From Typha latifolia (Eukaryota > Streptophyta > Magnoliopsida > Poales > Typhaceae), in the NCBI GenBank assembly GCA_019914945.1, contig CM034100.1, positions 6,089,209 through 6,153,208 of the forward strand: DNA of 64,000 nt, given 5' to 3'. Positions 21,100 to 35,105 of the stretch are shown one piece after another (positions within the stretch are counted from its first letter, which is position 1; each line of letters begins with the position of its first letter). Below the pieces are notes generated by a model. That model searched no databases and had not been told where the DNA came from. It worked only from the letters and a program-made list of their open reading frames with translations. The position numbers were made by a program, and so were the translations under genes.

Positions 21100-21390
21100 C
21101 GTTAATTTTGACTTTCGGCTGTCACTTTCAAGCTCCACAGCAAAAGGTGGTGGTGTGTTTTGTGTAATTCCCTTCCCACCTCCATTTTCCCTCGTCTCTC
21201 TCTTCTTCTTTCCTCCTCTCTTCTCCTGAGTCCTCGAGCGATTCGTAGGTCATAGCGCGCTCTCCGATACGTTCCGTAACGGTTTTCGTTTTTCAATTTC
21301 GGTGTTGTAATATCATTATCGTTGCTCCGTATCGGGATCGTGACGGTGTCGGCTTAGGGTTTAAGAAGAGGAACTTGGTGGTGAAACATT
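21100..21390 (+). other. probable 5' leader of the YTH gene
   Basis: CT-rich stretch (21165-21235) then GT/GC-rich sequence running up to the start codon without competing long frames. The GC-rich patch at 20995-21060 could be promoter. No clear TATA box was seen. Confidence 0.45.
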
Positions 21391-24300
21391 ATGGCTACGG
21401 AGATCCAGAAGGAGAAGGGTATATCTTCCCCCTAAAATTTCGATTTTTCTGGAATTATTGTATTTTTTTTAGTTTCGTCAGATTTTATTATTATTTTTAT
21501 CGCTAACTGATTGGATTAGCGATCCGAAATTTCCCCCATTATTGATTGTTATTTATGGGTACATCTGTTTGATTTCGATTCAGCAAGCAGCTGGATTTTT
21601 TTTTTTTTTTTGTGTTGTTGTTGATTCTGAATTGATCCTTATGTGATGTATAGCTCTTACTGGTAGAAGGAGAAGTAGAAAGTTCCTTTTTTGTCCTTTG
21701 ATTTTGATTGGTTCTGGGCCGTTTATGAATTGATCCTTATGTGATGTCCTTATTTGGTACAAGGAGAATATAAAGTTCCTCTTTTGTCCTTTGATTTTGA
21801 TTGTTTCTTTTGGTTGGGATTTGTTCTCTTAGAAATTTTTGGTGTGATTATTGCACGAAGCGTGATTCAGCTATCATTTTATGACCTGTGATGGTATTGC
21901 ATCTAATGCGTGTTACAAATTTATGAGTAATTTACATTTCCTTGTTGATCCAGATGCAAAAGATGCCACAAGTTCAAAATTGGATTCAGGTTCTAAGGCG
22001 GGCAGTGGCGATTTGGTATGCTATAGTATTTTGTCTATTCCTGAATGGCCGTTTATTTTACTGCAATTATTACATATTCCTTGCTTTCCATGGAATCGAT
22101 TTTGCAGTTCGTAGTCAAAGTTTAATCTCCGTGTCCATCTTATTATCTTTCTCTTTAGTCTGGGACAAAAGACGGGAGCACATCTGATGCAGTATCGTGC
22201 ATCTCGACTGATGCAGCTAGCAGTATCAAAGAAAGCGAGGTTGACCAAGAGGCTCCGCCGCTGGAGAATAGTGGCTATTATCCGGTGAATGGATTATATG
22301 GTTACTATTACCCAGGTGCCTGGAATAAAAGAAAACAATTGGAAGTTGGAATACTCTACATTTCAATAACATAATGGTGTACGTCTCCCTCATCCCTTCT
22401 GATAGTGTTCTGCTTATAGGTTTTGATGGCTCATATGGGGAATGGGATGGCCGGACTTTTCTGGGAGGAACTGAAGGCTCGGAAGTTCACCGTTCTGTAA
22501 GTATCTTTTTGTCGAAATTAATAGTTTATAAGTTATAACTTTTATATGGTTGCAGAATAGGAGAAGCCATCAAGTTGAGGACCCCACTTAATTTCCACAT
22601 TCTTGTTATCCATTATGTCCGACTTTTATTAGTTCTATCTCATTCCTGATGCTATAGCTCTCTTAGTTTATTTTGTGGACTGACATGATATCTAATTTTT
22701 TATTTTCCTAACATTTATTTCAAAACAACTGTATCTTCCTCGCAAGATTATTTGAATAGGTGAGCAATGTACCATTAACTGAGCTATGCCAACAAACCAA
22801 TGGCTTGCTGTGGGAAAGGTGGTTGAGTAGATAGGGAAAATTGTGAACACTGAGAAGGCACTTTATTTATGTGTATTTTGGTTCCTCTATCCTATTGAAT
22901 TGGCAATTGATGATCTATTTATATATGCTTATTATCATCGTTGTACTAAGCAGGAAGGTAGTCATTCTACTTAGTGATGTGCTTCTCATTATTGCAGGCC
23001 AACCAGGGGGATAATGGCTCTCATATGTACTATCTTCCTGGTATTCAACTTGGTTACACCAATTACAGTCCATTTTTTCATGGAGCTATGACTGGTCTTG
23101 ATGGACAGTACATGGGTCAACAACTCCTCTTCCACAGTCCAATGTTCCTTCCACCCTTAGTGTCTTCAGGCTTTGTTCCTCATCCAGTTACTTATGCACA
23201 AGAAGTGGTTCCTGCATACCCTCTTGATTCATCTGCTTTCTTTGTTGATGGACTTCATGGAAGTGGATATGGTGGAGATAGAACAGTTACATTCTCCAGA
23301 AATAATACATCTTCCCACGGTCATACACGATCTTCAAAAATTCCGTTTCCATCAAAGTCTACAAAGTCTACTTCTCATGAAAAGAAAGAAGCTTTGCCAG
23401 AAAAATTGGATGCATTACCAGATCATGCTGTTTATAACCAATATCTCAAGCCTATGAACAAGGTACTGCAATGTCTTCTAAGTAATAGTTTCTCTTTCAC
23501 AATCTTTTTTAAGGTGTATGGAGATGCAACTCTCTTGACATTACATGGTTTTCAGGTGACTTCCATCTCCAAAGCATTCCTTCCAATAAATAAGATTTCT
23601 CCCTGTTCTGACCAAGGAAAAAGTTCCCTCCTGTTTCCAGACAGACCTAGTAATGTCAGGGAAGGTAGCAAGAATTGTGTTGGGACTCAAAATCGCGGTC
23701 CAAGGACAGCCTTTTTGAAGTCTGAGATTGTTTCAGTTCTTCCGCAGGATCCTGCAAAGAATGAAAACAGTACCACAGATATTAACAAGGATGCATACAA
23801 CTTGCCTGATTTTCCACTCAAATATGATCATGCTTTGTTCTTTGTAATCAAGTCATACAGTGAAGATGATATCCACAAGAGTATAAAATATAATGTTTGG
23901 TCGAGCACTCCAAATGGAAACAAGAGACTTGACAATGCTTTTCAGGTTGCACAAGAGAAGTCTACAGAGAAAGGAAGCAAGTGTCATGTCTTTCTCTTCT
24001 TTTCTGTAAGTCGGCATCTTCTCACTCTTATGGGTTTATGCTTTTCCTTGGATAAAATATGAGCAGAATCATTGGTTGAACCATTTATTCTCCCTTTTCA
24101 TATTTATATTGACTCATTCTCATGTGTGGAACATGAGGTAGGCTTGTCATAAGATCTTCGTTAATATATTTACTATAGGTTGTAAAAAAGATTTGAGATT
24201 CTTGCTTACTCAGCCTAGACATATGCTATGTTCGTACATTCTTATCATCTCTTTCTTCTTTTATTAGGTAAATGCAAGTGGCCAATTCTGTGGTCTAGCT

Positions 24301-25951
24301 GAGATGATAGGTCGAGTAGATTTCAACAAGAACATGGATTTTTGGCAACAAGACAAGTGGAATGGTTACTTCCCTGTTAAGTGGCACATAATCAAAGACA
24401 TACCCAATCCGCAGTTTCGTCATATAATATTGGAGAACAATGACAACAAGCCTGTAACAAATAGCAGGGACACACAGGAGGTATGTTTCATAAGGATGGT
24501 ACTGATTTCAGATCGTATTGCAGATGATATTGTCAATATTTATTGTAGTGTTACGAAATTAAAGTATAGAAGGGGAATAGTCGGATTCTAGGGAACTGGA
24601 AATACTTGGATTTTTCTTTAAGTTGTTTGATAGTATTTTCAACAGTATGTAGAGTGTTGGTTCACATTTTCTGTTGCATTGGCATTACAAATGTCCTTCC
24701 TGAAACTGAAACTGGAAAAGAGAATTTGAAATATCCATTTGCAGTTGCATCTTTTGTAGGCATCTATGTAAGACCTTAAGGCAAGGATAACAGTTATTTG
24801 AAAGTCTTGCAAAACATAATTTATTCTCCTTTTTTTGGTTTTCAATTTTATAATTAGCTGTTCATCTAACTGAGCTGCTGGATCTATCATATAATCTTGA
24901 TCATCCATTTCGACGGTTCATTAACTGGTTCAGGTTTGATTAAGTAAAATTCTAATATTATGTGGAGTACTTTATTTTCTTCCTCTAGGCCTTGGATTAA
25001 CCTATATGACCATACTCTTTTGGAAACTTTCTTGGGATTCCAATATCATTTTCTTCTGATTGAAGATTAAGCATTCTAATTTCAACATGGAATTCTCTGT
25101 TTTGTTTGCTAATCATGAATCTAAATACTATTCAGGTTAAATTTCCCCAAGGTACAGAGATGTTGGGTATTTTTAAGAGCTACTGTCCAAAAACCTCTAT
25201 ATTGGACGATTTTGGTTTTTATGATAATCGACAGAAAGCATTGCAAGACAAGAAGAGCAAGTTTTCTGTTTCAAATTTGGAGCGTTCAAATGTAAGTTTA
25301 TACTGGTGTTAATGCAGTCAGCTGGTAGGATATTTATGCAGGCATGTTTACCTTCTCTGTGGCTAGTACTGTGGATTAAGGACTTTCTATAAACATACCA
25401 ACGTTATTTATCTATTGCTGAGATACTTTTGCAATTTCTGTATATGATAATAAAAGACTTTGATAGTTCCCTATACTTCATGCTTTCCATGTCTGCCGAG
25501 TTATACTGATATGCAGAGGTCATGTTGGTTTAGTATTTTGACTATGAGAATTTTCATGTTTTCCAAGTGATAAACTTATTGATCCAACTTCACTAAGACA
25601 GATAATTTACTTTTGTGCTGATGCCAACTTTACATTCTTGATGTGTCAGTACTATGTTTCATTTTGCTGCCTCAATTGCAGAAGATAGAAGCAGATCATT
25701 TTGCTATATATAAAGACATTTGTTTCATCCTTACATTCTTCATATTGTAAGATTTTTTTGCCTGAAATGGAATATCCTAATTTTTTTGTCTTGGTATGTT
25801 TGACCAGCTAAAATCTACTGAAGTAACTGAGGTTGCAATGTCTGGTGGTTTGGATGACCACACTGTTTCTGGTCTACAGTCAACTGACTTGGGAGTCATT
25901 AAGGCCATGAAAGATCTCTCCACTGATGATGTGGCCGAGAAATCACTATGA
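21391..25951 (+). CDS. YTH-domain m6A reader, ECT (YTHDF) type
   Basis: Exons by splice signals and frame: 21391-21418, 21954-22015, 22159-22315, 22420-22496, 22998-23462, 23556-24005, 24268-24480, 25136-25291, 25808-25951 (TGA). All introns are GT-AG and the joins keep one frame, giving 583 residues, normal for the family. The N-terminal 350 residues are low complexity, rich in Gly/Tyr/Pro/Ser ([18 protein letters not shown]), as in phase-separating ECT proteins. The YTH domain spans about 351-490, from [17 protein letters not shown] to GIFKSY. The three cage tryptophans that hold N6-methyladenosine are W378, W439 and W444. It should bind m6A-marked mRNA in the cytoplasm and affect its stability or translation. 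Start choice: first ATG after a CT-rich leader (about 21100-21390). Which ECT paralogue it is cannot be told here. Confidence 0.9.
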
Positions 25952-26700
25952 TTATCTGCTCGGGTACGGAAGCTTCCATCAGTTAGCACAAGTGCACAAC
26001 CTTGAAAGCATCAGAAACGTTACTTCTTGTTGAAGATGTATAAGAAAGCAAAAACTGGAGGAAGCTTCATCATAGCATCACCCATGAGCAGTGTTTGCAT
26101 GAGGAATGGATAGTGATTTCCGGGGTATTACATGTAATGCTGCCTGATATGGTTCTTTTTTCTTTCTTTCTTTTTCCTTTTTTTTTTCTTTGAGAGAGAG
26201 AGAGAGAGAGCCCGGAGAAAGCTTGATGTGGTAGGATCTGCAGAATTGGTCATGCAATTTCTCTCTTATTTCTCTTGATTCCCCCCTATCTTTTTTTTTC
26301 CCTCCAAAGGGGGGTCTTTTGTTCCAATATTTTGGTGGCACCTCTTTTGTCAGTGGTCTCCTGGTGGGTAGGGATGTCGTAAAAGTGATGCCCTTTTGTA
26401 TTGTCTGGTGGTTGAAGTAGGTTAGGTAGTCTTTTGTGGGTTGCAGCCAAGGGCTTTCCAATTAAGAGCTCTAGGGCTTGTGTATTGAGTGTTATAAAAG
26501 GATAAAATGGGATCAGATGAGAAGCTCAAGAAAGGTGTAATCAAAATGTACTCTTTCTGCTTCATTGTATACTGGGTATGATTTAGTAAAGCAGGAATTT
26601 CAGCATAAAATTATGCAGATGATGCAAAGTATCCTAAGATATCTATCTACAGAATTTGCTGCTACTGGTGGTTTTCTTTGTTGTAAATAAAATCTTCATT
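25952..26700 (+). other. probable 3' untranslated region of the YTH gene
   Basis: Non-coding, with a pyrimidine tract and a (GA)n microsatellite at about 26150-26212. An AAATAAAATC poly(A)-like signal lies near 26685. Confidence 0.4.
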
Positions 26701-29229
26701 ATTTTCTTCAGGACTGTTTGTGGGGTCTGAGCACAGGCTTGTTGCATGTTAATCTGGATTTGTTTATGGTGATAGATTCCTTTTTGACATAAACCAAATT
26801 TGACTGGGTGCATTGAACACTGATATATGCTGAACTAATGGAGTAATATGTAAGCAAAGAGCAAAGATTCCAGGCAAAGGTGGCAAGCAAGCTGTAGTAT
26901 GACCCATGAGAATGATTTCTAGGGGCAACTGTATAAGAGAGATATGTCTGATAGTAACTCTGTGCCCTAGCTTTTACAATGATATAAAACTAGCTATTTG
27001 CACCAAAATGTCAGATTTTAATAATAGTAAAATTAAATTTTTTGAAGGAAGCCATGATTGTTTAATTAATTCCTTTTCCTCGCTAAAATGTTCATCTGTC
27101 ATGCAAAATAGCATGATCATTTAAAAAATAATAATAATCATTATTTGGATTATTCATCAGAGCTGTAAAATTTTGTGACAACTCCCAACGTGGTCATACG
27201 TAACGCCTAATAATAACCCGTTTACTTGGATAATTTATTGGAAAAGGTTAGAGAGAGAGAGAGAGACAAAGAAATAGATGATTAAAATTTCTTTCAGACA
27301 CAATCTTGACCTCTAATTCTAATGAAATGATGCCATTCAACACCCAACTTGCCAATTAAAAATAGAGTGATACTATATCTTAAGAAGCAACTTGTCACTT
27401 CGTATAATTTGCCGAACTGATATCTGCATTACATTTTTCATTTCTTACATCCAGAAAATACAATATTTACATCTTTCGCTCAACAACAACAATAACAAAG
27501 AAGAAGAAGAAAGGAAAATAAAATAAAATAAAAGATCAACATTCACTATGAATCATAGTTTTTTTGGGTGTGAGGTGTGCAAATGTGCAACGACTCTTGC
27601 AAATTATTGCCCCTCTTGGCTGAGGTCAAGTTGAGCACGCCATTGCAACATTAATTTGAAGCAGATTCCCCTGACGTGGTTCTTATTCAACACACTTATT
27701 CTTTTCTACAAGTAAAGATTGCATCTGTGACTTCCAGTTTTAACAATTTAGGTGTCAAAATGAGTTGCAAAATGGTATATAATGTGATGGACTGAACACT
27801 TGTCAAAATGTTGTGAATGAAAGGGTTTTGTTGTCTTTTCAAGCTCCTTTTCCATTAATGAGAAGTTTTAATTATAATTTTCAGATGTCAGGAAAAGGGC
27901 GATGTGTCAAAGAGACATAATTGAAGGATTCTCCCCAAGGACTACTTCATATTATCATGTTATATCCTAAATTTCATATTAACTAGGATAGAAGTTTGGC
28001 CAAGATTGATGAACTTTCATACTAGCTAATAAAACTATACTCTTTTTTATCATACAATTCTTGGTATTTATGGAGAAAAGAAAAGAGACAAGAAGAATAT
28101 TATTATTCTACCAAAGAAATCTCTATCATTTATTGACAAGCATACAACTTGAGAGCATTGATGGAGCTTACTTCCTCTCTTTTTGAATTTTCTTCTCATA
28201 AATAATACATCGCCAAAAGATTTTGGAATCATAGGATTCTAAACAATATTGATACCTCTTGACAGTAATTACCACCATTTTTGTTTTTCTAATTATTACT
28301 CTAGTGAACAAACAACCTTTTTAACTAATTAGGCACTATCTGCCATAATTTTTTTTTTTCTCTTTCTTTAACAGATAAGTTTTATGCTAAATAAAAAGGC
28401 TAACCATCCCCAATATATATATTAAGCAATTACGTCAATTCTTCCAAAAAGCATACCATAATGGGCTGAAACAATACGCATATAACAACTCTGATATAAT
28501 AATCTATCAAATATCAATCATAATATCCATAATGATAATACCCAACCACGAGCTCAAGAATTTATAATCATAGAATCCATTCATAACTTGAGGAAAAGAT
28601 GATAATATCTAAAACAGATCAACCGAAAAATCCAAAATTATATTGCTAATACACTTCTTGGACATGATGGTTATAAAAGTGAACCCTCATCAAGCTGGTA
28701 AGTCACCTACTATCAGGAAAAGATAAAACTTTCATTGCACCAGTTAGGCATAAGAGGATTCTCCAGAATCATCTACAGCAATTGCAATTAGCAAGCAATA
28801 TAAAAAGAAAGCCCTGTTCATTTTTTATCTCCTAGGAGTTTGTTTAGCCTGCAAATGGCATACTTCTGAATAAATATTTCTCTTTGAGAGACCTGTAGAG
28901 TAATTCGAAAAATTAAGGTCATCAAGGGCCTTTTGTTTCTAAGAGAAGGATAAGTTGATGACTTCTTCTGTATTTGTTGATGTTCAGTAATGATAACTAT
29001 ATCACGACTGTAGTGCACAGTGAGAATAGAGGTGAAAGAGGAAAACTGAAACATGATATATAATTGATGGTATGGGCGTAGAGTCGAGACATAGCAAAAA
29101 AGTCATCATTTAAGTGGTCGTCACATTTGAATAATGTCAAAAAAAAAGAAGAAGAAATTGTTGTCTCGAGAAAATAAGAAGTCACTATTTACAAGAAAAC
29201 AATATGCTGGTTTTCATAGGAGAGAGGAA
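26701..29229. other. intergenic, no supported gene
   Basis: AT-rich between the two genes. A (GA)n microsatellite is at 27250-27267. Short open frames on both strands show no recognisable protein. The part after about 29230 is probably the 3' end of the minus-strand kinase transcript. Confidence 0.5.
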
Positions 29230-29509
29230 ACTCCAACATTCTGTGACTTAAGAGCAACAAGACAATGATCCTGCCTTTCTCAAGAAAAAGTAGGATGATT
29301 CTGCAAGTGACCAAGGCCAAAATCAGGTAAGCTACTCATTTTGTTGAATGTGGACAAGACAAGCCTCTTGATAAATCTATCACTTCAAATGCAACATTTG
29401 TTTCTCTGTTGCTCAGGAGAAGATTCCTTGTTCAGCTCTCTTTTTCGTGAAATAGTTGTCCAAATATCTCAGAGAACATATAAAGCAGCAAAAGTGATAG
29501 TAACTGTTC

Positions 29510-32500
29510 CTAAAAATACTCAAAGTCGAGGTAAGAAGAATCATTGGCATTGCTTTGGCCTCCAGTTCCTCCAGCATCACCACCTTCAGTTGCCTTCTTC
29601 TCCTTGCTAGCAAACTGTCCAAAATCCACAGGATCAGGGACATGTGGTGGGTTGGCACTCCTCACTAATGCCCAATTTACGCCCTCAAAGAAAGGATGTT
29701 GCTTAATTTCAGTGGCGCCCCTTCGATATGCAATTCTCTTTTGAGGATCCTTTACAAGTAGGCCACGAATGAGGTCTCGGGCAGCATTGCTGACAGATGG
29801 AATATCAGGGAACCTCAATGGTTGCCCTACCACATTGAAAAGGGTGGCGCGATTACCTGATCCCTTGAAAGGCGTTGTCCCATGCAGCAGCTCATACAAG
29901 AAGATGCCAAATGTCCACCAGTCCACTGCGCTTCCATGTCCCTCCCCCCGTATGATTTCTGGAGCAAGATATTCATGAGTTCCCACAAATGACATTGATC
30001 GAGCATTTGTTGGTTCTGCCATGAATTCCAAGGATGACGCATTGCCGAGCCCAAAATCTGATTTTGACTTGCGATTTCTCTTGGGAAGTATACGAGGAAA
30101 GAATGTTGATGGTTGCATGCAACCCTGGATATTACTCTCATTGTCAAGTATCCCTTTACTACTTCCATTGCTGCCAGCATGAACTGATGAGGATTTGACA
30201 AGAGTTGGGCTTACAGAACATCGTAATGACAAATCAAAATCAGACAGCATAATATGGCCCTCCTCCCTAACCAGTACATTTTCTGGTTTCAAGTCCCTAT
30301 ACACGACGCCAAGCATGTGCAAGTACTCAAGAGCAAGCAACACCTCAGAGGCATAAAATCTACACAAACAAAATGTAACATGAACAAGGATCCCAAAAGT
30401 TAAGTTAACACACAAGAAATTCAACATGCCAAAGAGTTGTGTTGGGACTTGGGGTATCAAGTCTGAACTTCCGTAGCCAATCAAAATCATCCAAATATAG
30501 ATGGACAAAATCGAGTTATATGTACAGAACATTATGGGAGATTTATCTGGAAGACACATATGACATATATGACAAATTGGGTAACTGAAACAATTTTCCA
30601 GAAGATCATTCGCGCACTTTATATATTCTATTATTCTAGACCATAAAAGGAAATGGGTCTGGAAGACAATACTCTATTCCAATATATTTGTCCAATCTGT
30701 TATGATAAGCCCACGTCCTCCCATAAATCGTATACACCAAAAGAAAAGAGTAGAAATTCAAAAAAAAACAAAACAAAAGAACCGATTCTAGACAACTGAA
30801 AAAACTAGTTGATAATTCTGTCCTCAAGGAATGCTTCTAGGGGTGAAATGGTTCTGGAAGACAATATCTTGATGAAGGAGCTTTAGGAAGGGATTTAGGC
30901 ATATAATATACATTACATGGTAAATTGCTAATCTAGTTTATTACTTGGGATTTTTACTAACTTCTGCTAACTCATGCGCCACTGAATATCTTGATTAATT
31001 TTGGACGTAGGTAATTGTGCTCACTTATGCATGACTATCTACAAATAATTTCAAGAAATAATATCATGCAATTTGTTAGTGTTGTTACTAGTTACTAGAA
31101 CTATAAGTAATCACTGAACATAATTATAGTGTTAGTGTGTGTATGGACAAATTAAATTCTTTAGCCTTAGTGTGATGTGTATAAAATGTTATTCAGATTT
31201 GAATTTGTAAATTATGATTAAGAAATATTAAGCAAAGTTCTTTCATATAATATACAGTACACCGTAAATGGCTAATCTATTTTAGAGCTTGGAACTCATT
31301 AACTTTTGCAGCAGCTGAATATCTTGATTAATTCTGGACATAGCTAATTGTGCTAATTTAAAGAACTATAATAATCATACTCACTGCACGTAACTATGGA
31401 GTTAGCATATGTTTGGACAGATTAACTTCTTTAAGACTTCAACCATTGTGTGACATATATAACATGCTATTCATATTTAAAATCATAAACCATAAATAAG
31501 AAATAATTATACATGAATTTGAAATACTACAACTTTAATATAATATAATTAAGACCCCAATCAAAGAATCAGAGACCAGCTGACATTAGCAAAACACTCA
31601 TGCTAGATATAACCATAAAGGAAGTTAGGAACAACCAAATTAAATCTTCACAGGCCAAGATTGGTGTAGAAGATGAGAAGCCCTCAAGGCCTCTTGCAAG
31701 CTCACCACTGGTGATACAAGCCAGACTTGATGGCTACAGAGCATCATTTAATATGCACGCACCACACATATAGAGAAGATCCTAATCTGCGAATATAATG
31801 TATAAGCACAATCGTTTGGCCTGACCTTTATTTTTATTTATCTAGTAAGGTTATAGTTCAGATGGAAGCCAAACACCCAAAATTGAATCAAAGATTCATC
31901 TACATTGTAATCTCATAGGGATGGTGCCTGTTAGCAAACCTAGGAGTAAACAGATGTGCAAATGTCCATCTGACAAATTGATGCATAATGTGGACTGGAG
32001 TTGGAGTGGTTATCAGTACCACGTAGTAAGACAATATGATTATCTCATTGTTCATGGAGGCATAATTTGTTATGTAAGTGGCTATGTTTAACTCAAATGT
32101 ATTGCAGTTAACCTGATTCTATAAAGCATCTGCAAGTGCTTGATATCTATGCTTGCTCCTCCAAAGACACTAATTTGTTTTACTATCTTACATATGAAAC
32201 TTTTGTTCTTGACACCTTTTTGTTTGTACATTCCTCATCAACCACTAAATATCTACACTTCGATACTTTTTGTGGCACTTATTCTGTTTATTTCACATGA
32301 TATTGCAATGCCCTTTCAAGAAAGAGAAATTAAGAGGCTTAACATGTAAGCCCTCTCTTACTAAAAGAAAATTTTGATTTTTTTATAGGACATATAACAA
32401 ATAAAATTCAAACTTCTCGCTTTGAAATTACCAATATTGTGAATATTATTGTTTATCATTCAAATAAAGAGATTTGATTGGCAATAAAGACAGAAATATT

Positions 32501-33607
32501 TTGCTACCAAATCTTGCAAAATTCGACATTGTTCCAATAATATATGCATTTAACATAATCTAGATATTGCAACAAAATTTAAAAAACAAACATGCAGAAA
32601 TAATGACTAAATCAAACAAGAAAATAAGAAAATTAATTAAATCTAAGGCACAAAATGCAAAATACTAATATTGAATTGAGGGATATATTATATACAAATA
32701 AAGTGAAGATATTTGCATTTTATTTGGACAGCATCTAGTACATTCTAAAAGGAACTCACCTAGCAGCTTGCTCATTAAAGTACTTATTAGGCTGCTTCTG
32801 TCTAAGAGAATGGAGGTTTCCACCACTGCAATATTCCATGACCAAGCAGTAAAATTTCTCTGTCTCAAAGTGAGAATATAAGGTTGGCAAGAAGGGATGA
32901 TCAAGAAGGCCGAGAATCTCCCGTTCTGTCTGAGCCCTGATTAGCTTATTTCTACTGACAATGGAAGCCTTGTCCATCACTTTCACAGCAAAAAATGCAC
33001 CAGTACCTCTGAGTTCGACAAGATACACACTACCGATATCACCATAGCCCAGTCGTTTAAGGAGCCTAAAATTTGTTAGGGTAAGGGGTGAATCTCTTGA
33101 AGTAGCAAGTTGAATGGCCTCCCAACGACAATCTCCTCCGGTATGCCGCTTGATGGGCATGGAAGTGTCACTGTCTATGCTGTCGCTCCTGGCACTGTCA
33201 TAACCGCATTGAGTATCGCTAAGTTTTGCATCGCTAGTCTTTGTGCTTATGGTTGTTGTACTTTCTCCCAGAAAGTTTGCAGAAGATGGTGAAGTCGAAG
33301 TTATTTCTGAGATTGTTGGTAATTTTGGACTTGGGCATGGGCTTGAGTAGTGGCTTGTGTTTGGGGATGAATTCTTAGTTGAATACATACCATTTTTGTC
33401 AATCGGATCCATTTTTTTCTTGTGGCAAGATGGCTTCTCTGATGTAGATTCTGTATTTGCACAAGGTTTGGAGATTGGACATGGACTGATAAACATGCCA
33501 GAGGCAGGACCAACTTCATAGCTTCTTGCAGGTTCCATACTGCTAATGGTAGCCATATCCATTTTATTACCATTGAATGGTGGTATATCTGATGACATGG
33601 AATTCAT
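29510..33607 (-). CDS. AGC VIII protein kinase, D6PK-like
   Basis: Two coding exons on the minus strand, 33607-32760 and 30359-29510 (TAG), joined across a 2,400-bp GT-AG intron within an Arg codon (AG|A), giving 565 residues. Residues 1-178 are Ser/Pro-rich and disordered. The kinase domain starts near 179: Gly loop LGYGDIGSV (186-194), Lys209 (FAVKVMDK), Glu230, YRDLKPEN with Asp305, and DFD (323-325) in place of DFG, the mark of plant AGC VIII kinases. A long insert in the activation segment precedes [13 protein letters not shown]. The last residues, DFEYF, form the hydrophobic PDK1-docking motif. The family acts at the plasma membrane and phosphorylates PIN auxin exporters (D6PK) or related targets. 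Start: the ATG at 33607 directly follows an acceptor-like GTTTCAG, so an intron probably lies in the leader. An in-frame ATG at 33619 would then be intronic. Confidence 0.9.
30360..32759 (-). other. large intron of the AGC VIII kinase gene with a tandem duplication
   Basis: Donor AG|GTGAGTT (GT at 32759-32758) and acceptor TGTGTAG (30361-30360). About 30,890-31,510 consists of two imperfect copies offset by about 333 bp (for example GAATATCTTGATTAATT at 30984 and 31317). The long plus-strand frames in it are not coding. Confidence 0.8.
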
Positions 33608-35105
33608 CTGAAACATCATATGATAGTTGATCAGAATGTATCAAAAAAATTAGATTGGCGCACAGCATATCAAACTCAAGAGAATGTGAAACAAGTTTAA
33701 AAGAAAAGATTTAAATTAATGAAGTGAAATAACTCTTATGACAATACTCATCCAGCTAATTGTGAACAACTGAGTTAAACAAAGTTCCATGAATATCTTA
33801 TATTTCACCCACAGAATGATGTTTAATGAACAATTAAACTATCTTCAAAACCCAATACCAGCTGATAAAGGCATAAGAATCCTTCTAAACTCATAATGTG
33901 TGCAACAAGATTTAAAGTAAAGGTATGAATTATTATAAACCTCATACTTCTCTTTTGGTAAAATTCACTATGATTCAGCTGGAAAAATATTATACTCATT
34001 ATCCACAGACTGCTCTCTGCCAGAAAAGGCCAATAATAATTGTCACAAAAGAGGGAGTTGAAAACAATTCCTTATCAACTTGCGCGGAATTTTCACTGTT
34101 AACCATGATGTTCCCAACAATGCAGACGCCCACACTTTCCCAATAAAAGGAGAAATTAAATTAATCTCCCATTTAAAAGAGTAAAGTATACTAGAATTAT
34201 AACGTACCTCTGTTAAGAAGCTAACATGAAATCAGAAGCAGAAAAGGCGAGTGCCAACCCAAATAAGAGAAATTATATCTATAACTAATATCCATATAAT
34301 CTCTTTGTTAATAAGCTAAAAGCGCATAAATATGTAGCATAGTATCCATAGAGCAGTTTCAAAAAAAATATAAAAACAAATAGAAAGAAATTGTAGAACT
34401 TGGCATAACAATTGATCACATCATATAAAAAGGGAGTAAATCAATTACCTGCAGCCAGAAAGATAAAAACACATCTATATCATACTGCAGAAACATAAAG
34501 TAATTGAATGCTAGTAAAGAGCCATCAAACATCAAAAACACCAATCTGTGAGCTTAACAGTGAGTCTAGTTCCATCACCACAATTGACAAAAAAGACAAA
34601 ACTTTCATCACGACCTACCGATAAAACAAGAAATCCCTCCTAAAATGTCTTCAAAAGCTGAGATTTCCTCCAGTCCTAAATAGATTTGGCTAAATTTTCG
34701 ATGCTAGAAATCTGTGCCCAAGAAGACCAAATCGGAAAATCCCATCTGGGTCTGGACAGCCAAATCCCCCTCCCGCGGACCCAACAATGGTTTTTAGGAA
34801 CTCGGTGGAAATTATGGGGCTGGGAGAGGAAAGCGTGGAGACGAGAGGAGAGAAAAGGAGAGGGGCGTGTTGAGACGAGATAAACCGCAAATAAACCAAC
34901 GGGTGGAACCCTTGAGCTCATTGCTAAATTTAAGAAAAGGACGCAGAAATAGAGAAATAGTATTCAAGCGGAGGGGGAGAAGGGAGGAAGAAAGAGAAGA
35001 CGTGGGAGGGGGAACGGAGACGATGGAAAAGGTCGCGAGGAGAAGAAGGGGGCAAAGCGAACGGACGGTTGGAAGGTTTAGGAGGCGTGGCGGGAGCGAA
35101 TTATA
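33608..35105 (-). other. probable 5' leader and leader intron of the AGC VIII kinase gene
   Basis: On the minus strand, 34680-35100 is CT-rich and GC-richer than its surroundings, like a plant 5' untranslated exon. A CTGCAG|GTAATT donor-like site lies near 34449, and an acceptor-like site ends at 33608. Transcription start near 35,100 is inferred. No TATA box was recognised. Confidence 0.4.
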
